From positions 1 to 5,900 of the forward strand of contig JALUJS010000031.1 of the NCBI GenBank assembly GCA_027056825.1: a stretch of DNA of 5,900 nt, read 5' to 3'. Shown in pieces: positions 1 through 5,900 of the stretch. The DNA comes from Candidatus Krumholzibacteriia bacterium (lineage in GTDB: Bacteria; Krumholzibacteriota; Krumholzibacteriia; LZORAL124-64-63). A program made the position numbers and the translations under genes. The notes under the pieces are model-generated. The model saw only the letters and a list, made by a program, of their open reading frames with translations. It made no database searches and had not been told where the DNA came from. Position 1 is the first letter of the stretch. Every line of letters begins with the position of its first letter.

Positions 1-1212
1 GCGGGTCTTGTGGCCGATGATCCGCAGGGGTTGGGCATTGAACCCGTATCCCTGCAGGGGGTCGCCCGCAGCGGCCACCACCAGGCTGGCCCGGTCGGTG
101 CCGCTGTTGGGAATGGTCACGGTGTAGCTGCCCGTGTTGGCCACATCCAGGGCCAGGGGCGTCTCGGCGCAGTTCCCGTCGATCCCCAGGTAGATGTCCA
201 CGAGCCCCAGGGGGTCGCCGCTGGTGCTCCAGTTGACATCGACGGTCTGGTCACCGTAAAGGGGTTCGGAGCCCAACTGGGGATCCACGGTGACCACGGT
301 GGGCGGGGCGTTGTAGACCAGCTGGGTGCAGGAGGTCCCGGTCGAGGCGGCGCCGTACTGGACGTAGATATAGCCGCTCTCCCCGAAGTCCGGTCCCCAG
401 CTGTTCTTGATGATCCAGGCCCCGTTGCCTCCGCAGGAGCGGTCGTCATAGCCCACGATGAGCACGAGGTGGTTGGTCGCCCCGCCCGGCACGTCGTAGC
501 AGCCGCCGCCGTAGGCCTCGAACTCCGGACCGGCGTCCACCGCCGTGCACACCGGCCCGTACTGGAGGGCCGCCTTGATCTGGGTCACGTCATTGGCGAT
601 GTAGTTGTAGTCGACAATGGTGGCGTACTTGCGGTAGTTGGCCTGGGTGCAGGGGATGACCGGCTGGTCATCGGCCTGGTAGGGGTCGCAGTCCTCCAGG
701 ACCCCACCTTGGTGCTGCCACACGTAGTAGGCGGCCGAGGCCCAGCCCCCGTCGCAGCCGGCCCCGTACGGGTTGCAGGAGATGACCTGCTGCTCGGACA
801 GGTTCAGGTCCACGCCATAGTAGATCTTGACGAACGATTCCATCTCGCCGGTGGCCGCGAACGCCCAGCAGGACCCGCACTCGCCCTGGTCCTTCACCGA
901 GGTCACCCCGTTCAACTCCCGCCAGTCCAGGCTCGTGGGCAGGGCCTTGTCCACGGGGTAGATCTTCAGGTGGCGGCGCAGCTCGTCCTCGTATCCCGGC
1001 GGGGGATTGTAGCCCCGCAGCAGGGCCCGGCGATCGGGCGTCACCTGGCTGATGAAACGATCGGTGACGGTGAAGCTCCAGCCGTTGGCCGCGATCTCTT
1101 CCCGGATGCGGTCCAGGTCGGGAGCCGGCTGGGCGGAAGCCAGCGAAACGGTCAGCCCCGCCACCAGCAGGCAGAGCACCAGGGAGAACAGGAAACGCGA
1201 AGTGGACTTCAT
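1..1212 (-). CDS. Secreted papain-family (C1A) cysteine peptidase with C-terminal Ig-like domain, 3' end outside window
   Basis: Seen: 404 codons from ATG at 1212 run off the left edge with no stop. Residues 1-27 form a signal peptide (KSTSR, then a hydrophobic stretch, then ASA before Q28), so the protein is exported. Residues 28-90 are a short pro-region without an obvious ERFNIN motif. The mature papain fold starts near LPTSLDWR (91-98). The full catalytic set is present: Gln109 of the oxyanion hole, Cys115 in CGSCWAF, His248 in TNHLVLIVGY and Asn270 in IKNSWG. Cys112, 146, 153 and 188 match the positions of papain's two conserved disulphides, as expected for an exported enzyme. From about 303 an Ig-like beta domain follows (VDVNWSTSG, VDIYLGIDG, GSYTVTIP), resembling the Kre9/KNH-type surface domain. 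An AAGG ribosome site lies 8 nt before the start. Inference: an active endopeptidase working outside the cytoplasm, for protein degradation or surface processing. Substrate unknown. More C-terminal domains or a sorting signal may lie beyond the window. Confidence 0.93.
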   Translation of the reverse strand, partial: MKSTSRFLFSLVLCLLVAGLTVSLASAQPAPDLDRIREEIAANGWSFTVTDRFISQVTPDRRALLRGYNPPPGYEDELRRHLKIYPVDKALPTSLDWRELNGVTSVKDQGECGSCWAFAATGEMESFVKIYYGVDLNLSEQQVISCNPYGAGCDGGWASAAYYVWQHQGGVLEDCDPYQADDQPVIPCTQANYRKYATIVDYNYIANDVTQIKAALQYGPVCTAVDAGPEFEAYGGGCYDVPGGATNHLVLIVGYDDRSCGGNGAWIIKNSWGPDFGESGYIYVQYGAASTGTSCTQLVYNAPPTVVTVDPQLGSEPLYGDQTVDVNWSTSGDPLGLVDIYLGIDGNCAETPLALDVANTGSYTVTIPNSGTDRASLVVAAAGDPLQGYGFNAQPLRIIGHKTR

Positions 1213-1271
1213 GGACACGACCTTACCTCTGGGTGACGGGCGCCGGGCCGAACAATGTTTTCAGAGGGAAT

Positions 1272-1299
1272 GTTATCAATTCCCCGTGGCTTTTTCCAA
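1272..1299 (-). promoter_or_regulatory. Candidate sigma-70-type promoter for the cysteine peptidase
   Basis: On the minus strand TTGGAA (1299-1294, four of six matches to TTGACA) is followed after 16 bp by GATAAC (1277-1272, four of six matches to TATAAT). It sits in the conspicuously AT-rich patch of about 1250-1345, in an otherwise GC-rich window, and would give a leader of roughly 50 nt before the start at 1212. The match is moderate and the sigma factor preferences of this organism are unknown. The composition supports a promoter somewhere in this patch better than it supports these exact boxes. Confidence 0.3.
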
Positions 1300-1396
1300 T
1301 GATCTTATGTTTTCGACAGATAAGCCATAAAACTTGAGCTTTAATAATCCCCGGGCCGTCATGCCCCAGGCTGCCCGCCCCGGAGGGGCGTGAACG

Positions 1397-1479
1397 GATG
1401 ATCCGGGTTAACCCGCATGATTCATGAAGGAGCTGCTGCGGATGGTCAACCCGAATTATTCATGAATCATGCGGGTTAA
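1397..1479. repeat. Cluster of four related palindromic units overlapping the priA stop codon
   Basis: Seen: a perfect 21-bp inverted repeat pairs 1408-1428 with 1459-1479 across a 30-nt spacer. Its core on the plus strand is AACCCGCATGATTCATGAA (1410-1428). A second same-direction copy with 17 of 19 matches lies at 1448-1466 and overlaps the inverted copy at 1459-1477, so 1448-1477 is itself an imperfect palindrome (13 of 15 pairs) centred on ATTCATGAAT. A fourth partial inverted copy (10 of 13) lies at 1397-1409, forming the perfect palindrome CGGGTTAACCCG at 1404-1415. The priA TAA stop (1478-1476) is inside the outer arm. No T-run follows on the minus strand, so this is not a classical intrinsic terminator. 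Likely roles by inference: a REP/BIME-like dispersed element, an mRNA 3'-end stabiliser for priA, or a protein-binding site. Confidence 0.8.
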
Positions 1480-3500
1480 AACACCGCCATGGGGTCGATA
1501 TCGATGAATCCCTCCACGCCCCTGTAGGCGACCTTCAAGTCCCGCAGGCACTGGGCCACCCAATGTTTTTGCTTCTTGGTCATATCTCCCTTGATGAGCA
1601 CCTGGAAGCGATAGCGGTCCTGGAGGCGCTCGAACACGCCCGGGGCCGGGCCCAGTACGGTCCGCCGCCTGCCCTCCAGTTCACCCCGCAGGGCGTCGGC
1701 CAGGGCCGCGGCCGCCTCCCGTGTGACGCCCAGCCGCCGGCCCAGCAGGCCGATGCGGGCCAGCCGGCGAAAAGGGGGGTAACCGAGGGAACGGCGCACC
1801 GGGAGTTCCTCCTCCAGGAAGCGGCCGAAGTCGTGGTCGGCCGCCGCCAGGATCACCGGATCCTCGGGGCGCCAGGTCTGGAAGATCACCGTACCGGGAC
1901 GGGTGCGTCCGGCCCGGCCGGCCACCTGGGTCAGCACCTGGAAGGTCCGCTCGGCGGCCCGGAAATCGGGCATGGCCAGACCGTCGTCCGCCGCCAGCAC
2001 CCCCACCAGGCCGACCTGGGGAAAGTGGTGCCCCTTGGCCACCATCTGGGTGCCCACCAGGATGTCCGCCTCGTGGCGCGCGAAGGCCGACAGGATGCGG
2101 TGGTAGCTGCCCCGGCGCCGGGTGGTGTCATGGTCCAGGCGCATGACCCGCGCCTCGGGGAAGTGGGCCTGCAGGTTCAGCTCCACCTTCTCGGTGCCGC
2201 CGCCTGCGGGAAGGAAAGCGGTACTCCCGCAGGAGGGGCAAGCGCCCGAGACCGGCTCGGCGTGTCCGCAGTAGTGGCACAGCAGCCGGCGCGGCCGCAG
2301 GTGCAGGGTCATGCCGATGTCGCAGTTGGGACAGACCACCGCGTCCCCGCAATCGGCGCACTGCATGACCCTGGCGAATCCCCGCCGGTTGTAGAACAGC
2401 AGCACCTGGCGCCGCGCGTCCAGTTCCCGGCCCATGGCCTCCAGGAGGTCATCGGTGAACCCCTCGCGCACGCCCGTGCCCCGCATGTCCACGATCCGCA
2501 CCTCGGGCAGGGCCACCCCCTGGCGCCGGGGCAGGTCGAACATTTCGAAGCGCCCCTCCCGAGCACGCGCCACCGATTCGATGTCCGGGGTGGCCGACCC
2601 CAGCATCACCACCGCGCCGGCCTGCCGGCCGCGCACCAGCGCCACGTGGCGGGCGTGGTAGCGGGGCTTCTCATCCTGCTTGTAGGACGAGTCGTGTTCC
2701 TCGTCGACGATGATGGCGCCCAGGTCGCGCACCGGGGCGAAGAGGGCCGAGCGCGGGCCCACCACCACCCGGATCTCGCCACGCGCCGCCCCTTCGTGGA
2801 CTCGGCAGCGCTCACCGGCGGACAGGCCGCTGTGGATGGCCGCCACCGTGTCGCCGAAGCGGGACCGGATCCGCGCCAGGGTCTGGGGCGTCAGGGATAT
2901 CTCCGGCAGCAGGTAGATGGCGCCCCGGCCCAGGGCCAGGGCCTCGGCGATGACCGTCAGGAAAACCTCGGTCTTGCCGCTGCCGGTCACCCCGTGCAGC
3001 AGGATCGCCCCGAAAACACCCTCGCGCAGCATCTCGCCCGCGCGGCGGACCGGCCCCTCCTGGTCGGCGGTCAGGGTGATGGCCCGGGGATCGAGTTCGG
3101 GATAGGCCTCCGGCGCGGGCTTGCGGGATTTGCGGGCGCGTGTGCCGGGAGCGGGCGGATGGAACAGGGGCACGACCTCGCCCAGGGGCAGGGCGTAGTA
3201 TCCCGCCATCCAACGCGCCAGTTCAAGGCGCCCGGGATCCAGGCGGTACTCCGGCCCCAGAACTTCCTGCACGTCGCGCAGGACCGCCCCATCCACGGTG
3301 GCCACGCCCGGCGGCAGGGCCTGCGCGCGCGTCACCAGGCCGATCACTCCGCGCCGCCGCCCGAAGGGCACGCGCACCAGGTCCCCCACCACGGGCGCCG
3401 CAGCCGGATCCTGGTCCTCGGCCGGGACGAACCGGTAGCTGAAGGTGCGCGGCAGGGGCACCGGCAGGGCGATTTCCAGCAGCAAGGGTCCGTTGGGCAT
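1476..3500 (-). CDS. priA: Primosomal protein N' (replication restart helicase PriA)
   Basis: PriA is a 3'-5' DNA helicase that recognises stalled or repaired forks and loads the replicative helicase in the cytoplasm. The 674 residues are typical of a full-length PriA. Residues 1-110 form the 3'-end DNA-binding domain (SYRFVP, VGDLVRVPFGRRRGVIGLV). Helicase lobe 1 carries Walker A GVTGSGKTE (170-178), Walker B DEEH (266-269) and GSATP (301-305). Eight cysteines in four pairs (381/384, 390/393, 408/411, 421/424) form the two zinc sites. Lobe 2 has GTQMVAKGHHFP (483-494), PDFRAAERTF and QVAGRAGR (525-532). The C-terminal domain has the GYPPF and YRFQVLIKG signatures. One small oddity is Ala503, where many PriAs have Asp in the VLDAD motif; this is probably tolerated. 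The ATG at 3500 has GGGGAG 5 nt upstream. The TAA stop lies inside a palindromic repeat. It sits 105 bp after the receiver gene on the same strand; co-transcription is possible, not shown. Confidence 0.97.
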   Translation of the reverse strand: MPNGPLLLEIALPVPLPRTFSYRFVPAEDQDPAAAPVVGDLVRVPFGRRRGVIGLVTRAQALPPGVATVDGAVLRDVQEVLGPEYRLDPGRLELARWMAGYYALPLGEVVPLFHPPAPGTRARKSRKPAPEAYPELDPRAITLTADQEGPVRRAGEMLREGVFGAILLHGVTGSGKTEVFLTVIAEALALGRGAIYLLPEISLTPQTLARIRSRFGDTVAAIHSGLSAGERCRVHEGAARGEIRVVVGPRSALFAPVRDLGAIIVDEEHDSSYKQDEKPRYHARHVALVRGRQAGAVVMLGSATPDIESVARAREGRFEMFDLPRRQGVALPEVRIVDMRGTGVREGFTDDLLEAMGRELDARRQVLLFYNRRGFARVMQCADCGDAVVCPNCDIGMTLHLRPRRLLCHYCGHAEPVSGACPSCGSTAFLPAGGGTEKVELNLQAHFPEARVMRLDHDTTRRRGSYHRILSAFARHEADILVGTQMVAKGHHFPQVGLVGVLAADDGLAMPDFRAAERTFQVLTQVAGRAGRTRPGTVIFQTWRPEDPVILAAADHDFGRFLEEELPVRRSLGYPPFRRLARIGLLGRRLGVTREAAAALADALRGELEGRRRTVLGPAPGVFERLQDRYRFQVLIKGDMTKKQKHWVAQCLRDLKVAYRGVEGFIDIDPMAVF

Positions 3501-3605
3501 GCGCGCTCCCCGCGCCCGGCGCGGCGGTCAGGATTCCCGGAGCGGCGGCCGGACCGGCCGGGCCGCCTTGGCGCACGGGATGGTAGCGGGTATCGTCCGG
3601 AAACG

Positions 3606-3977
3606 CTAGCGGGGGACGCCGAGCAGCTCGCTGATCACCGCGTGGACCTTGTGGGGGCTGAACGGCTTGGTGAGGTAGCGGGCGGCCCCGGCGTCGAGGC
3701 CCTCCCGGCGGTCCTCCGCGCGGGTGCGCGCGGTCAACAGCACCACCGGGATGTGGGCCGTGCGCGGCTCGGCCTTCAAACGGCGGCAGGTCTCGATGCC
3801 GCCCATGCCGGGCATCATCACGTCCAGGAGAATCAGGTCCGGACCCTGTTCCACGGCCAGTCTGAGGGCTTCCTCCCCGTCGGCCGCTTCCACGACGTCG
3901 AAGCCCTCGGCCTGCAGGCTGAATTCCAGGACGTGGCGAATGTTGGATTCGTCGTCGGCGATCAGGATCCTGTGCAC
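3606..3977 (-). CDS. Single-domain CheY-like response regulator (receiver only)
   Basis: A 123-residue protein consisting only of a receiver domain. Seen: acidic pocket Asp8-Asp9 in IADDE, phosphoacceptor Asp52 in LILLDVMMPGMGG, switch residue Thr82 in VVLLTA, aromatic Tyr101 and the invariant Lys104 in YLTKPF. All key residues are present, so it should accept phosphate. There is no DNA-binding or enzymatic output domain and the gene stops at TAG after the last helix, so it likely acts by protein contact or as a phosphorelay intermediate. The start is GTG at 3977, supported by the ribosome site just upstream and by the position of the first beta strand (RILIADD). The kinase gene ends 30 nt upstream on the same strand, making that kinase the natural phosphodonor. 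The actual downstream target is not visible here. Confidence 0.95.
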   Translation of the reverse strand: MHRILIADDESNIRHVLEFSLQAEGFDVVEAADGEEALRLAVEQGPDLILLDVMMPGMGGIETCRRLKAEPRTAHIPVVLLTARTRAEDRREGLDAGAARYLTKPFSPHKVHAVISELLGVPR

Positions 3978-3984
3978 GGTATCT

Positions 3985-3990
3985 CTCCTC
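3985..3990 (-). promoter_or_regulatory. Ribosome binding site that supports the GTG start of the receiver gene
   Basis: On the minus strand GAGGAG lies 7 nt before GTG at 3977-3975, with a second purine-rich GGAGG slightly further up (3998-3994). No ATG is nearby in frame at a better position, so this site fixes the GTG as start. It lies in the 30-nt gap after the kinase stop, which fits translation of the two genes from one message. Confidence 0.7.
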
Positions 3991-4007
3991 GTTCCTCCGG
4001 GCCTTGG

Positions 4008-5900
4008 TCAGACCGGAAGGGTGATCATACCCTGCTGGTCCAGACCGGGGCGCACCAGGTCCAGGTGGTCCCCCGGCAGATCCTGCAGGGCTTCGATGCG
4101 TTCTCTCCTGGCCAGGGTCTCCTGGAAGAAGACTTCGGCCATGCGCGGACAGAATTCACGGCCGACGCCCCGGCGGATCTCCCGCAGGGCGTCGTCCAGG
4201 TCCAGGGCCGGCCGCCACGGTCGCGGGCTGAGCAGGGCGGCCAGGGTGTCGGTCAGGCGGATCAGGCGGGCACCGAGGGGAATGGTTTCCCCGGCCAGCC
4301 CATCGGGATACCCGCTGCCGTCATAGTTCTCGTGGTGATGCAGGACGAGCTGCCGCACCTTCGGCTCCGGAACCAGGGGTTCGAGGATCTCCAGGCCGGC
4401 CTGGACGTGCTTCTGGACGAAGGCCGTTTCCGCGTCGCTCAGCGGTCCCGGCCGGTTCAGCAGCTGCGGCGGCACGACGCTCATCCCCACGTCGTAGAAC
4501 CGCAGGGTGAAGGCCAGGTGGTGGAGGTCCTCCTCCGCCAGCATGATCCGGCGGCCGGCGGCCAGGCAGATCTCCCGGCAGACATCCAGCACGCTCTCGC
4601 GGGGCAGATGCCCCACCGGCGTCACGGTGCGCAGGGATTCGCGCACGATCTCGAAGCGGCGGGCCCGGCCGTACAGATCCCGGCATCCTTCCAGCATGGT
4701 CGCCAGGTGCGGGGCCAGGGCCTCCAGCAGCAACCGGTCGTCCTCGTCCAGGGGCTTTCCGTCGTGGCGGTTGTTCACCGCCAGGACGCCGGTCACCGAT
4801 CCGTCGCTCTTCAGGGGCACGCACAACAGGGATGGCGTGGCGTAGCGGAAGGTGTCGTTCTCACCGGCGAAGGCGGGATCGGCGGACACGTCGCTGACCA
4901 GCAGGGTGCGGCCGGAGGCCCACACCCGGCCCGCGACCCCCACGCCCCGCCGGATGCGGGTGCCCTGGACAACGGCCTCGGGCAGGCCGATGGCCGCGCG
5001 GATCTCCAGCTTGTCACCGTCCCCGTCAGGGATCATCAGCGACACCGTGCGCACGGCCAGGCTCTCGGCCACCCAGTGCATGAGCCGCTGGATGAACTCT
5101 CCCGGCTCCACGGCCAGGCGCAGTCCCTGCTCGGGTACCGCGGTCTGGTGAACCCGCGGACGCCGCGGCAGCAGCACCGTGAAACGGGCGCCGTGCGGCT
5201 TGATGTTCTCGGCCCAGATCCGCCCGTCGTGATGCGAGACGATGTCGTGGCAGATGGCCAGGCCCAGCCCCTGCCCGTTGTGCTCGCGCGTCGGGGAGCT
5301 GTCCACCTGGTAGAAGCGCTCGAAGATCATCCCCAGCTCGGGCTCGGGGATGCCGATGCCGGTGTCCTCCACGGTGATGCGCACGGCCGTGCCGGTCTCC
5401 GCCAGGGTGATCGTGACCCGCCCGCCGTCGTGATTGAACTTGAAGGCGTTGCTGACGAGCTTGCCCAGGAGCTGGTTCAGCAGGGCCGCGTCCGCGGGCA
5501 GGGTGATGCGGTCGGCGTCGGCCCGCACCTCCAGGGTGATGTTCCGCTCCCGCGCCCGTGAACGCCAGCTGTCCTCCAGGTGCCTGACCATGGACACCAG
5601 GTCGGTCTCCTCGCAGGCCAGCTCCGGACGACCGCCGTCCATCTCGTTGATCTCGAGGATGTCGTCGATGATACCGGTCAGCTTGACGCTCTCGTTGTGG
5701 ATCACCTGCAGGAACTCGCGCCGTTCGCCGTCGCTCATCTCCTCCATCCGCGCCTGGAGCAGCTCGGTGTAGGCCGAGATCGAGGTCAGGGGAGTGCGCA
5801 GCTCGTGGCTTACGTTGGCCACGAAGTTGGCCTTCATCTCCGCCAGGCTGCCCAGCTTGTCCGAGGCCCGGGCCAGCTCGGCGTTGTTGCGGGCCAGGCG
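4008..5900 (-). CDS. Hybrid sensor histidine kinase with GAF and degenerate HD-GYP tail, 5' end outside window
   Basis: The reading frame is open at the right edge; 630 C-terminal residues are visible (numbered from the edge). 1-21 is a charged helical linker, probably coiled coil. HisKA: phosphoacceptor His32 in VSHELRTP. HATPase: N-box Asn151 (LVSNAFKFN), G1 DTGIGIP (179-185), F-box FERFYQ, G2 GQGLGLAI (209-216); the kinase core looks complete. GAF, about 258-405: GVGVAGRVWASGR, LLCVPLKSDG, VTGVLAVNNR. HD-GYP-like, about 430-595: NRPGPLS, His498, HHHENYDGSGYPDGL (521-535), IPLGARLIRLTD with Asp551. In place of the usual HDxGK there is YDVGM (469-473), so the leading His and the Lys are missing. 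The frame is continuous with no sign of a frameshift. No transmembrane segment is visible here; the sensor domain must lie upstream. Inference: it autophosphorylates and passes phosphate to the adjacent receiver. Whether the tail hydrolyses c-di-GMP is doubtful. Confidence 0.93.
   Translation of the reverse strand, partial: RLARNNAELARASDKLGSLAEMKANFVANVSHELRTPLTSISAYTELLQARMEEMSDGERREFLQVIHNESVKLTGIIDDILEINEMDGGRPELACEETDLVSMVRHLEDSWRSRARERNITLEVRADADRITLPADAALLNQLLGKLVSNAFKFNHDGGRVTITLAETGTAVRITVEDTGIGIPEPELGMIFERFYQVDSSPTREHNGQGLGLAICHDIVSHHDGRIWAENIKPHGARFTVLLPRRPRVHQTAVPEQGLRLAVEPGEFIQRLMHWVAESLAVRTVSLMIPDGDGDKLEIRAAIGLPEAVVQGTRIRRGVGVAGRVWASGRTLLVSDVSADPAFAGENDTFRYATPSLLCVPLKSDGSVTGVLAVNNRHDGKPLDEDDRLLLEALAPHLATMLEGCRDLYGRARRFEIVRESLRTVTPVGHLPRESVLDVCREICLAAGRRIMLAEEDLHHLAFTLRFYDVGMSVVPPQLLNRPGPLSDAETAFVQKHVQAGLEILEPLVPEPKVRQLVLHHHENYDGSGYPDGLAGETIPLGARLIRLTDTLAALLSPRPWRPALDLDDALREIRRGVGREFCPRMAEVFFQETLARRERIEALQDLPGDHLDLVRPGLDQQGMITLPV

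Noticed and set aside
10..1236. A 408-codon plus-strand frame opposite the peptidase
   Set aside because: The minus strand encodes a peptidase with signal peptide and intact catalytic residues; the plus-strand product has no domain and biased composition, so it is a shadow.
1376..1390. Six-bp GC hairpin (CGCCCC, loop GGA, GGGGCG) as a terminator for priA
   Set aside because: The stem is real, but on the minus strand it is followed by GGCAGCCTGG, with no T-run, so it does not meet the intrinsic terminator pattern. It could still aid pausing or 3'-end stability.
1397..1479. The repeat cluster as a CRISPR array or attachment site
   Set aside because: The units alternate in orientation, overlap one another and have no regular spacers; no cas, integrase or transposase gene is in the window.
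3510..3524. Small stem (CCGCGC with GCGCGG) partly overlapping the priA ribosome site
   Set aside because: It could in principle lower priA translation, but with only six pairs of G and C in GC-rich DNA it is not strong enough evidence of regulation.
3544..3567. GC hairpin in the spacer between receiver and priA (7-bp stem) as a terminator
   Set aside because: No T-run follows on the minus strand, and short GC stems are expected by chance in such GC-rich sequence. Whether transcription continues into priA is left open.
1563..5561. A 1332-codon open frame on the plus strand covering three genes
   Set aside because: It is antisense to priA, the receiver and the kinase, all of which have clear family motifs. 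Its product is low-complexity (rich in G, R, Q, H, A) with no recognisable domain. Long antisense frames are expected in GC-rich genes where stop codons are rare in that frame.
4008..5837. Kinase gene starting at the ATG at 5837
   Set aside because: That methionine lies immediately before the H-box, which would leave no sensor. The frame continues upstream to the window edge with a helical linker typical of the region before HisKA, so the true start is outside.

Overview
The window is GC-rich, densely coding bacterial DNA. All four supported genes lie on the minus strand, so they read right to left: a histidine kinase (open at the right edge), a single-domain response regulator, the primosomal helicase PriA, and a secreted papain-family cysteine peptidase (open at the left edge). 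The lineage cannot be fixed from this sequence. High GC, Shine-Dalgarno sites, a bacterial-type PriA and an exported C1A peptidase carrying an Ig-like domain suggest a free-living Gram-negative-type bacterium, perhaps one of the less studied FCB-related or deltaproteobacterial groups. That placement is inference only.

Layout from right to left. 5900-4008 is the C-terminal 630 residues of a hybrid sensor protein: coiled-coil linker, HisKA, HATPase, GAF, then an HD-GYP-like domain whose metal site is partly lost. 3977-3606 is a CheY-like receiver starting at GTG, 30 nt downstream and almost certainly co-transcribed with the kinase. 3605-3501 is a short GC-rich spacer. 3500-1476 is a full-length priA. 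1475-1213 is the only sizeable intergenic region. It holds a cluster of palindromic repeats that begins in the priA stop codon, a short GC hairpin, and an AT-rich patch with a plausible promoter for the peptidase. 1212-1 is the peptidase.

How they work together: kinase and receiver look like one signalling pair, with a possible (and possibly non-catalytic) link to c-di-GMP through the HD-GYP-like tail. PriA is housekeeping replication restart and is probably a neighbour with no functional link. The peptidase appears to be its own transcription unit.

Most worth a second look: the kinase-GAF-degenerate HD-GYP fusion, and the palindrome cluster, which can fold in two mutually exclusive ways. 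I found no CRISPR array, tRNA, rRNA, transposase or phage gene. Nothing here can be called a new defence or mobile system from sequence alone.
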